From Cylindrodendrum hubeiense (taxonomy: Eukaryota; Ascomycota; Sordariomycetes; Hypocreales; Nectriaceae): a stretch of DNA of 25,222 nucleotides. The notes beneath the pieces are model-generated. The model saw only the letters and a program-made list of their open reading frames with translations, was not told the origin of the DNA and ran no database searches. Shown in pieces: positions 10,578 through 19,092 of this stretch. The position numbers and the translations under genes are program-made. Within the stretch, counting starts at the first letter, position 1. The number at the start of each line of letters is the position of its first letter. The stretch lies in the NCBI GenBank assembly GCA_014621425.1, contig JAANBB010000520.1, positions 1-25,222 of the forward strand, in the 5' to 3' direction.

Positions 10578-12323
10578 CTACTCTCTGCCACTGCAGCACT
10601 TCTTTTCCGCCTCTAGGAGTTTGCTAGTCTCAACCCTGCAGAAGCAGGACGAGTTCACCACGACATCCGCACCGGTCGCAGCTATTCTCAGCTGCTTCTT
10701 TATCACCCCCGCCTCCGCGGTGCGTCCAAGACGCACCAGGCACTCGTAGTAACCGTGTAGGGCCCAAACATTGTTCGGGCTCTGGTGGGCTCGATTGATC
10801 GACTTCTTTAACCCCAGATCCTCAGCATATACAACGGCGGCTTCTTCGATGCGGCCCTGCTCGAGGAGAAGCGCGGCGTATGGGTGGCGGGTAGGGAGCA
10901 TCCAGCCCCAGGGTTCGCCATATACAAGCGAGTCATCGCGCGCGACGGCGAGTCGGAGACTTTCAAAAGCGACATCGTAGTTGCCTCTCCTGTACTCGAT
11001 CTCACCATCGAGCATTGCAACAGCAACTTTAAGAACATCCACGACTCTGTTTGGGAAGCTCAACCGCGAATGAGGCACTCTTTTGGCGGCGGCGCGAAAG
11101 AGTTCCCGCTCCTTGTCCGCCTCGCCGACATTGCCCGTGGCAGCCCACGCAATCCCTCTTCCGTAGTGCGTCATGGCAAGGGTGACACAATAGAGTTGCT
11201 TGTTTTCGGGGATAGACTGTCTCTTAAGCTCGTCCCACATGCCGAAGCGGATCAGGACGTGGGTGCGGATAGACTTGAAGACCTCCATCCAGTTTGCCAT
11301 TGGGGGAGAATCCACGAGTAGCAGATCCTCAGTGATGGTTGCTTCCATTCTCTCAACAGCATCAAGAGCCACGCGAGACCGGCCAGCGAGCATCGCGGCG
11401 TAGATGAGGGAGTGGTAGTTGTGCAATCGGTAGAAGCTGTAAAAGCTACGTCCCCCCCTTTTGGCAAAGAACTTGTCGTCCGCGATAGTAGCCTTCATGT
11501 TTGTCTCAATGGCTTGACGGTAGTCGCCGACAAGCACATCAATGTGGCTCGGCATATGGCACATGTGGCCCGAATCTGGGACAAGGTTGCGGAGGTAGTT
11601 GGCGGGCATGAGAGCGACCTCGGGTGTATCTGACATCTCCATCAAATGAATGTACATGTGCAGTATCCCAGGGTGGTGGCGAGAATCTGGCAACTTCAAG
11701 GCCCTTTCGAGCATTTTCTTGATTTCCAAAACGGGAGTCGATAGGTTGGGTTTCCTCGTAGTCTTCTCGAACAAATTCCATGGGTTGGTATTCATCAACG
11801 CATCAGCAGCAAGGGCGATAACATCCAAGTCCTTGTCCCCGAATTCCCTGTACACATTCCGCATTTCATAAGCGAATTCAAAGACTGAAGGCAAAAAGTC
11901 TTCTGGCGGCGAGCTGAAGGGGAAGCGATACTGAATCACGTCGATGAGGGCGCGCTCCGCAGGCAAAGCGGAAGCAGCGTGCTGTTTCGCCAGCATGGCC
12001 ATATGGTGGCATTTAGTGACGGAGGCTTTGAGTTCTATGTCGTCGAATGCAGTCCATTTCTTGTTGTAGTTGGGCCCCGACGCAAAGGCAACGCCCCAGT
12101 AGCCCATGGCGCACGAGGGATCATGGGCAATGACCTGCTCGAAGCATCGAATGGCCTCGCCGTGGTTGAAGGAGTAGGACCAGGTGAGGCCCCGGTTGAA
12201 CCAAACCTGTGCATCCTGACTGTGGGTGGTGATGTGGCGACAAAACGGGCCCAAGTCGTAGTAATCAGCGGTGGCGGGGACAGTAACGGGGACAGCAACG
12301 GCGTGGGCACGCGGGGTAGACAT
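10578..12323 (-). CDS. Histidine-rich TPR protein, single exon
   Basis: An uninterrupted 581-codon gene on the minus strand. The N-terminal TPR-like part has WFNRGLTWSYSFNHGEAIRCF (residues 41-61) and YWGVAFASGPNYN (75-87). The central part has the conserved His motifs HHPGILHMYIH (216-226), GHMCHMPSH (252-260) and LHNYH (300-304). The C-terminal part has further helical repeats and ends with a CFCR motif near residue 558. This order matches a TPR protein family widespread in bacteria, where the motifs read roughly HPGAxHxYIH, GHxxHMPxHI and HNxH. Function is unknown; the clustered histidines and cysteines suggest a metal or cofactor site rather than only a scaffold. No signal peptide or membrane helix is visible, so it is probably cytosolic. 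The absence of introns, unlike most neighbours, and the bacterial resemblance raise the possibility of an ancient transfer, which sequence reading alone cannot prove. Confidence 0.88.
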   Translation of the reverse strand: MSTPRAHAVAVPVTVPATADYYDLGPFCRHITTHSQDAQVWFNRGLTWSYSFNHGEAIRCFEQVIAHDPSCAMGYWGVAFASGPNYNKKWTAFDDIELKASVTKCHHMAMLAKQHAASALPAERALIDVIQYRFPFSSPPEDFLPSVFEFAYEMRNVYREFGDKDLDVIALAADALMNTNPWNLFEKTTRKPNLSTPVLEIKKMLERALKLPDSRHHPGILHMYIHLMEMSDTPEVALMPANYLRNLVPDSGHMCHMPSHIDVLVGDYRQAIETNMKATIADDKFFAKRGGRSFYSFYRLHNYHSLIYAAMLAGRSRVALDAVERMEATITEDLLLVDSPPMANWMEVFKSIRTHVLIRFGMWDELKRQSIPENKQLYCVTLAMTHYGRGIAWAATGNVGEADKERELFRAAAKRVPHSRLSFPNRVVDVLKVAVAMLDGEIEYRRGNYDVAFESLRLAVARDDSLVYGEPWGWMLPTRHPYAALLLEQGRIEEAAVVYAEDLGLKKSINRAHQSPNNVWALHGYYECLVRLGRTAEAGVIKKQLRIAATGADVVVNSSCFCRVETSKLLEAEKKCCSGRE

Positions 12324-14260
12324 AGGGCAGGCTCAAGTCTAGGAGGTCCTAGAAGATAAAGTATCGAGATATGGTAAATAGCGTGCTAATCTGGGTAACC
12401 CTGTAGGCCGACATGCTCTGCTCTGCTCTGTTTAGCCGCTGGACAGAAGTGAGATGAGAGAGCGAGCATCGGAGAGAGACTGGCGGGACAACAACAGTGC
12501 CCGAGTAATCTATTGGTTGGGCCGCCAGAGCCATGTGCTCGCCGAGGTTTGGGGACACGATTGGTCACGCGGCCGCTTTGTACTCCAGGTCGAAGCTGGC
12601 CACGAGATGCACTGACATCATCAGGAACAGCCCATAATAGGTCAAGCGGGACGCTCCACCGCGGTTTGTTGTGCGGGGCATCTCGGGGCCGGTGAGCTCC
12701 GCCTTGATCGGGCCAGCTCCGGGTGCTGAGCCATGAATTAACCAGAAGGGCGGTTGCATTTACCAGGCTTTTGGTGTGTGTGCTTCGGTGTACCGTGCCA
12801 CACCAAACCGGGTCGTCGGGGTTTCTCCGTAGAACGCTTCTTCAGTAAAATAATTCAGACTCCAATTGATACGCCACTTCATAAGGATTATCTATTTCCA
12901 AATGAGGCAGCATTACCAGCATGCGCTTCCGCAGTGATTTAAACCGTAAAGACAAGCAGCTTTTTTTGGTGATTAGTGAGGGCGAAATTTGTGCCGAGAG
13001 TTACACAGCAGATGAAGCCATGCATAATTCCCAGCTTGTGTTGAAATACGCCGACCTCGAGTATTTTGGCCGACTCTCAATCATCCCTCCGCCTCATCCG
13101 TCATCAAGCTCGTATTGACTTCAATCACAACGAACCCTCTCTCTGTTTTTTGCACGTATCCTCCACGCCTGGCTCAAATTTAGCCGACTCATATATACAG
13201 CCACAACACATAGAGACAACACCACTCACATGGTCACCATTCTGTTCAGGCAAATGGCAGACTAAAATCATGGATGGGTTACTATTCTACACCTTCAATA
13301 CTCTTCCCCCTGAGGTCAGTCATCTGAATATACACACCAATTCAGTTGATTCCACATAATCTCCTGCTACAGAGTGTTATATTAGAACCCAGCAGGGACT
13401 CTTCACAACTCGAAGTCTCATACTTGTGGCGTGTAGTCGGACATTCAGAATAATGAGGCTGGTTGAGAGGGGTTCGTTCCATATGTTTCTTGACACAATT
13501 CTAGATCTAGCCATAAGCACGCATTCGTTCTGCCAAGGTCGACTCCTCAGTCAGCTCAAGCTCTCCTTTTTCCTTGGGTCCAGCTGGAATGACCGGGTTA
13601 GATATCCGAACTTGTAGGGATGACGTTGCAAAGCAGAAGCAGAAACGACAAGGCCAATGCAATTGACATGTAGCTAGAAACCTTATACCAGCGACAAACA
13701 GACTATTCTCTCCCGGCTATTCCGAAAGATGACCAAGTTCCCCAATTATGAGATGTGCTCTGACGGTTCAGCAGTAGTCCACCGAGGGCACTACGTCAGA
13801 GAATCCGCTCTTCCATCTAGTCTCACCAAACCTCCTCTCACATGTCGATGAGAAAAATAAGACGAAAGATGACAACTTCTTCTTGCTGTCGGGGTTAAGT
13901 GATGTGGACCAATTTTATTGCCGAGATTCAGTGAATGATGATGAAGAGTCACACTATCAGAGGGAATATTCTAGCCGCGGATGTCAGGTATTGCATCGAC
14001 GCAACCTCCAGTCCACACCAACCGTGCTATTTTGAACGCCCGCCAGTTCCTAGCGCTGATCCCATCATAGCTGCTACCGGTTAGTGCTGAGACGACGAGC
14101 TTGTAGTCTCACGGTGGGTTCAAAGCAGGGTCATCGCCGTGTTGTTTTCATCTGACTGGGCCCCATATCTCAAGCGGCGAGACTGAGCCATCGTCTTTGA
14201 CTAGAAACCTCTTCCCTTCGTCTTTGATCCCTAGGCCCTTTGTTAGTTTCCGTCGACGCA
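12324..14260. other. Intergenic region, partly AT-rich
   Basis: The first few hundred bases are the likely promoter of the minus-strand TPR gene. From about 12830 to 14130 the sequence is visibly richer in A and T than the rest of the window. A possible 15-codon exon with an LPPE motif and good splice signals lies at 13270-13314, and a structured inverted repeat lies at 13758-13801. No gene can be stated with confidence. The last 100 bp lead into the methyltransferase start. Confidence 0.5.
13758..13801. repeat. Interrupted inverted repeat (hairpin-forming)
   Basis: CTCTGAC at 13758-13764 pairs with GTCAGAG at 13795-13801, and directly inside the right arm ACTAC pairs with GTAGT near 13774. 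This gives a 7-bp plus 5-bp stem with a 9-nt bulge and an 11-nt loop. It lies in the AT-rich spacer. It could be chance or a relic of a small element. Confidence 0.4.
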
Positions 14261-14965
14261 ATGGCTTCAACGACGCCTCACCCCATCCCCAGTCAAAATG
14301 CCGGGTCTCGCCTCTACTCGTCTCGGTCGCTGTCCACATACGACTTCTGGGTCCTCTGGCTCTCCAACAGCTATGCGTGGAAGTGCCCGACCAAAGACGT
14401 CCTGCTGCCGCTATTCGGCGAGACGCTGGGCGAGCGGCACCTCGACGTGGGCGTTGGATCGGGATACTTTCCAAGCAAGACCTTCGGCAGCTCGAAGTGT
14501 AGGGAGGTGACGCTGGCAGATGTGAACCCAGTGTCTCTGGCCACATCAGAGCGCAACATCACCACCGCGGTGGGAGACTCAGTCAAAGTCGACACTTTCC
14601 TCGCCGATGCCACAGAGCCACTGCCACTCCCGCCGTCGCGCAAGTTCGACTCCATCAGCCTCTACTACCTACTGCACTGCATGCCAGGCCCCCCATCGCG
14701 CAAGACGGCCGTGTTCAGCACGATGCGGCCCCATCTGGCAGACGACGGCGTGCTCATCGGAGCTACGATCCTCGGGCGGCAGGCGCCTATGAATGCGTTC
14801 GCCTGGGCTCTGATGAGCCTGTACAATCACCTGGGAATTTTTGATAACTGGGAGGACACGCGGGAGGAGTTCGAGGCGGGCTTACGGCGCGAGTTTGACG
14901 AGGTGGATGTGCGGGTTGTGGGGAGGGTCATGGTGTTTACGGCGAGGAAGCCGAAGACGGGTTGA
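14261..14965 (+). CDS. Class I SAM-dependent methyltransferase
   Basis: An intronless gene of 234 codons. Glycine-rich motif I is HLDVGVGSG at 60-68, followed by the acidic strand-2 end LADVNP at 85-90 and a motif IV-like segment with YLLHCMPG at 136-143; these form the expected SAM-binding Rossmann fold. The N-terminus (YDFWVLWLSNSYAWKCP, residues 27-43) and the C-terminal NHLGIFDNWEDT (189-200) and GRVMVFTARKP (221-231) fit a small family of fungal and bacterial methyltransferases often found near natural-product genes. The acceptor substrate is unknown. I chose ATG 14261 because the frame upstream has only non-ATG starts and the context (gacgcaATGG) is good. It is soluble, with no signal peptide. 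The neighbours show no biosynthetic partner. Confidence 0.85.
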   Translation: MASTTPHPIPSQNAGSRLYSSRSLSTYDFWVLWLSNSYAWKCPTKDVLLPLFGETLGERHLDVGVGSGYFPSKTFGSSKCREVTLADVNPVSLATSERNITTAVGDSVKVDTFLADATEPLPLPPSRKFDSISLYYLLHCMPGPPSRKTAVFSTMRPHLADDGVLIGATILGRQAPMNAFAWALMSLYNHLGIFDNWEDTREEFEAGLRREFDEVDVRVVGRVMVFTARKPKTG

Positions 14966-15559
14966 TTGATAATATTCCCGAGAGGCTGTTGGTGCATAGC
15001 CAGAGATGTATGACTCACATGATAGTAGCACAAAGTAACTGTGTACAAGATCATCGTATGCAAGTTCCCATTGCCTCGTCCCGTGTCTCCGAGTCTCGGT
15101 GCCACGCCTCAGCGACAGCCCCCCAGCCAATGGGATACAAGCCCGCTGCATCGGTACCCAGCGGCCGGTTTGGGTGGAGCGGTCCAGGTCCCGACCCCCC
15201 TAACGCACAGCGCCAGCTCAGTGCCGGACCCTCCATCCCCGGCGGGGGCCAAGGTGAGGACGGGCGCTAAACGTGCTAGAGAACTGGGGAGGGCGCACCA
15301 CTGCCGGCCTGCGACACCCGCTAAATATTATGGATGGCTGTCAGGCAACCTCACCGAGGCGGTACGTCACCTGCGAGACAGCCACGGCCGGGCTGGGTCG
15401 ATTGGATCAGACTCGCTTGCCATCACCTGAGACCTCGTACTTCACCATTCTCCACGAAACGAGGCGTTGGCGTCGTTTACCGCTCCATCTTCGACCTCCA
15501 CGAGCACTCCCGTGCCATCGACCCGACTCTGCTTGTGCATTGCCGCCCTTGACATCGCT
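14966..15559. other. Spacer upstream of the membrane-protein gene
   Basis: No gene is recognised. The region contains C-rich blocks (15190-15260) and a CT/AC-rich stretch from about 15420 to 15550, the probable 5' leader of the gene starting at 15560. Confidence 0.5.
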
Positions 15560-16622
15560 ATGGCTCCCCCCAGCCCGCAGCTGTACGAGCAACAGCGACA
15601 GCAGCATCAACAGCAGCAGCAGCAGCAGCAGGAATACCACAACCACGAGCAGCTTCCAAACGGCCAGCAACATCCCCAGCCGCCGCCGTACTATTTCCCT
15701 CAGTTCCCACCGCAGCCATACGTCCACGACCCGGCCGCGCCCCATCCTCCCCGCCGGCGCCCTCCCCGCGCCGTGTCGCTGGTGCACCTCGCGCGGCCCT
15801 TCTCCCTCGTCATCCCGGCCGTCATCGTGGTTCTGAACATCTGGTGGAGCGTCTCGCAGCGCGTCTGCCCCAGCGATGCCGGCGTCGGCCATACCTGCTT
15901 CTGGGTGCTGTGGCTCAGCCTGCCTGTTGTGCGTTTGCCCCTGCTGTGCGCTCTGCCCTTTACAAGTGTTTCCCTGCTCGCCATGGTGCCAGGTCGACTT
16001 GGTCGCGAATAGCGGTTTCGGCAGTCATCAAATCAACCAATCAGTCGGTGTGGCTCAGTTGGTTAGAGCGTTGGTCTCATATCAACATATGACTTGATTA
16101 AACGTCAGGGATATCCAAAGGTCGAGAGTTCGAGCCTCTCCACCGACAGATTCTTTTGCTTTTGCCGTTTCTGGCGAATGCTTCTTCTTTTTGCAACTCA
16201 TACATACACAATTGCTTACAATGTCTTGTCACAGGCTACCCTGTCCTTCGTATGGGCCATCGCTTCCAACATCTCTGCCCGGAGAGCCTCTCACCACATG
16301 TCCTACATCCCCCCACGAATCCACGCTACTATACAACTCCTCCTTGCCACCGGTGCTACCATCTGCTTTGCCCTGCTCATATACCACCTTGTGCATTTCA
16401 AGGTCTGGAGCCGTTCGTCTGAAGGTGCCATGGCGGCTCTGTTGGGTATCCTTATGTAAGTTGTGAACCACCTGAAACAACGAGACCAACAAACGGTGTT
16501 AGTGAACGAAGAGACTAACAACTCATAGGATCGCCGATTGGGTCATATTCGCCTGGACTGCCTACGAAATCACTTTGGACCATCGCGCACATCAACTCGC
16601 AGCCAGCCAGATCCCCATATAA
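15560..16622 (+). CDS. Four-helix membrane protein with poly-Q N-terminus, tRNA in intron 1
   Basis: Exons are 15560-15928, 16235-16455 and 16529-16622. Intron 1 (306 nt, GTGCGT donor, CACAG acceptor, phase 0) is the longest in the window and encloses a tRNA gene; intron 2 (73 nt) has GTAAGT, a ctaac branch and ATAG. The product is 227 residues. Residues 11-24 are almost all Gln, encoded by CAG repeats, followed by a Pro/His-rich cytosolic tail to about 70. Four hydrophobic helices follow, at about 73-97, 112-138, 153-178 and 186-210. The short loops and small size recall MARVEL-type four-helix proteins, but I see no diagnostic motif. Joining LSLPV to ATLSFVW across intron 1 gives a continuous second helix, which supports the splice model. 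It probably sits in the plasma or an internal membrane; its function is unknown. Confidence 0.72.
15598..15632 (+). repeat. CAG microsatellite encoding poly-Q
   Basis: An interrupted run of CAG triplets with a pure stretch of eight near 15609-15632, in frame as glutamine codons of the membrane-protein gene. It is likely polymorphic in length among strains. Confidence 0.85.
16044..16148 (+). tRNA. tRNA-Met (CAU), elongator, with 31-nt intron
   Basis: The acceptor arms GTCGGTG (16044-16050) and CACCGAC (16141-16147) pair fully, with discriminator A at 16148. The D arm is GCTC/GAGC with loop AGTTGGTTA. The anticodon stem is TTGGT with TCCAA, including the U31-U39 mismatch also present in yeast elongator tRNA-Met. 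Anticodon CAT is at 16078-16080. The T arm is GAGAG/CTCTC with loop TTCGAGC. An intron of 31 nt (about 16082-16112) follows A37, the canonical place. The G1-C72 pair and TTC in the T loop argue for elongator rather than initiator. The gene lies in sense inside intron 1 of the membrane-protein gene. Confidence 0.95.
16051..16062 (+). promoter_or_regulatory. tRNA A box (Pol III internal promoter)
   Basis: TGGCTCAGTTGG matches the TRGCNNAGYNGG consensus. The matching B box, GAGTTCGAGCC, lies at about 16126-16136. Confidence 0.85.
16154..16163 (+). terminator. Pol III terminator of the tRNA gene
   Basis: Two TTTT runs (16154-16157 and 16160-16163) begin six bases after the tRNA 3' end. They lie within the intron of the host gene on its coding strand. 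Confidence 0.7.
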
Positions 16623-16870
16623 TTCATAACCATCCATATTACATTGTGCTCGACTAACTTTTAGAGCTACCTATGCGACGAGACTAGGACCATCACCTCG
16701 AGTTGCAACCTAGAAAACAAAAACACATCAAACCGCTCCGCCCATCCCTATACTGTACAAACATGTATGGGTTGCCCCAAAAATGGCGAGATCAAGAGTC
16801 TCGCCCGTACTGCCCGGCGACAGCTTTACTTTTATGCCTCCCACTTCAAGCGAATACATCTATCGTACCA
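16623..16870. other. Convergent spacer
   Basis: A 248-bp spacer between the stop of the membrane-protein gene and the stop of the minus-strand regulator. It probably contains both 3' ends; no gene is seen. Confidence 0.5.
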
Positions 16871-19092
16871 TCACAGGTTTCCAGCAAACCCTCCGTGAGC
16901 TGCAAATTGCAGCTGGTACTCTCGAAGGTCGGCCCAAAGCGCCAACTCTTCCTCCTCGTCCTCTTGCGTCATCTGGTTGATGTCTCCGGATTCAGGAGCT
17001 GAGGGACCGCTGGCGCCCGACCTCTCCAGCTTCATCAGAATATTGATCAGCTGCGAAAGCGCCCCTTCCGACTTCATGGCAAGCGGGCCCTTGCGCTCAG
17101 GTGCATCATTGAGCAACGTCGAGGCGACCTGGCGGATCTTGTTGATGAGCGACCCACCATTTGGCTCCAAGTTCCGCTGCGAAATCGACCCCAGGACGGT
17201 CAAGAGATGCTGCACAATGAGCTCTCGCTCCTCTGACATGAAATCGTAGATCTCTTTTTCGTCAGCGTCCTGAGCCGCCTTCTCTTCCTCCGAATGTTCC
17301 TCAACCGGGTTAGGATCTTGCTGCTGCTCAGCCAGGTGGACATCGCGCAGGTTGAAGTAGAGCTCCACAAAGTAGGATCTCGTGGCCAGTTGTGAGACAT
17401 AGATGTTAGCCTTCTGGATCTCATACTGAAGGTGGCGGCGTCGTGCTGGGTGGTTCTTGATAGCATTGCGCAAGTCATGAGCCGGTTGGCTATTAGGCCA
17501 CGCCGGGGGAACGTATTGGATGCCAGACTCATCAAAGCTGGCCAGGGTGGCTGCCTCGTCACCATGGTTACCCAGCTGGAGCTCTGGTGGCAAGTTGTCG
17601 GTGATGCTTCTGGCCGCGAGAAGACCGTCTCGGAGAAGGATACGTTGGTCTGCCCAAGGTAGGGTGCTCATACCGTAGGCAATCTCCAGGCTGACCACTC
17701 CATTCATGGTAGTATAGATATCAATGCCGAATCGGAATCCCGTTAGAAGCGTGACGCTGCCGTCCTGCTGGTGGATAATCTCGTTGGCGAGGACGCAAAT
17801 ATCGTCGACATTCTCGGGGTACGCAGGGTATGGAAGGCTGGGTGTCGATGGGGCAATCACCATGTCCGCAGCTGAGGCACCCAATTGTGCGAATGAACTA
17901 GACCAGGTTAGCGAATAATTCATAGGAAAGCTTTCAAGATTTAGCCGTACCGTATACCAAGAAGAAGACACCAGAAGATGCGCTTGCCAATCTGATCCTT
18001 GACATGGTTAAATGGGAGGGGATCTGGCGAGCAGTTGTCGTTGCCAAAAGTCGGCAAATCACCAGCGTGTTTGGGACGGTTAAATCCGAGTTCGCGAACC
18101 AGCGTCAACGTCTCAGCCATGAACTGGCCGGAGGCGTTCCACTGATGGGTGTATCCTGAGGCAAGGCCCAGGAAGTAGCTGGTCGCAGCATCGTCAAGCG
18201 TCTTGGGCTGCTTCAGCTGCCACTTGCTACCCCGTGTAAGCAGCGCAATCTCACGACATTTCTCAATCATGACAATGGCTCGGGGAAACAGGTGGGTGCT
18301 GTGCTGGGCTTTTAGGTGTTCTCTGGCGCTTCGAGGGAACGATGCAACCAAAGCGCAAATCATGCTGGCCAGCAGACCGAGGAACTCGGGCTTGGTGCGG
18401 TCCTCACGGTTCGCAAACGACTGGCGGAAGGTCGGCTCGTGGGGAAACGGCGCAAGGGGGTGTATGTAGGTGAAGAAGTCGTCGACGAGGAGCTCGAGGA
18501 CAGGCATCGGAGCAATCGACTCGGCATCGAGGACTCCATCGGTGGAGATGGTCATGAGCGTCTTGGCCGCCGTTTGAGGTGAGGGCGACAAATTAACGTT
18601 GAACATGGCACTGGCAGCCGTCACAACAGTTTGATCGATTCGTGCACGCTTAGCTGCCTTTGCGGCTTCGGCATGCTTGTTCGGAGGTCCACGACGCTTC
18701 GTCTCGCGATTATAGGTACACTCGACGCCGAGCTCGCGGCAGGGACGGCAGGGAACGTCGGTATCGTCGCATTTGACCTTGCGCATGCTGCACATATCGC
18801 AGGCGCGTCGCAGGCGCGTCAACTTCGGGTTGATTGTTGGATCTCGCATCACGCCGTCGGGACCGGCAACAAGGTGACCTCCCATGTCGTTCGGGGTGGG
18901 AGGCAAGCCCTGGTTGGGCGAGTGGTGGATGGCCTCCGCGGCCGCAACAGCAGCAGCGGCATGCTGGAGGGCCTGGGGGTTCTGGATCGCGTGGGCGGCA
19001 TCGCTGGCGGCTTGGAGTATCTCGAGCCCGTTGCTGGCGTAGGTATGGGCGGTAGTGTGGGGAGAGGCCGGGGGAGGAGGAGAGCCCGACAT
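16871..19092 (-). CDS. Zn2Cys6 fungal transcription factor
   Basis: Exons on the minus strand are 19092-17951 and 17897-16871. The 53-nt intron (donor GTACGG, branch gctaac, acceptor CTAG) splits an Arg codon; the product is 722 residues. The N-terminus is Pro/Ala/His-rich with a poly-Ala helix (45-55). The binuclear cluster has Cys98, 101, 108, 115, 118 and 125 (CX2CX6CX6CX2CX6C), followed by a basic linker with KRRGPPNKHAEAAKAAKRAR (132-151). The middle homology region begins at about 198 (PVLELLVDDFFTYIHP) and runs past the intron, where SFAQLGASAADMV follows. The C-terminus is acidic (EDEEEE) and ends in GGFAGNL. It should act in the nucleus as a DNA-binding regulator. The cluster and linker remind me of sugar-responsive regulators of the COL-26/BglR kind, but this is a weak impression. 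It is transcribed away from the protoglobin gene, across 1.9 kb. Confidence 0.88.

Noticed and set aside
4932..19092. A secondary-metabolite cluster made of P450, methyltransferase and Zn2Cys6 regulator
   Set aside because: There is no polyketide, peptide or terpene synthase, and F-box, TPR, membrane-protein and tRNA genes lie between. Co-occurrence within 14 kb is weak evidence.
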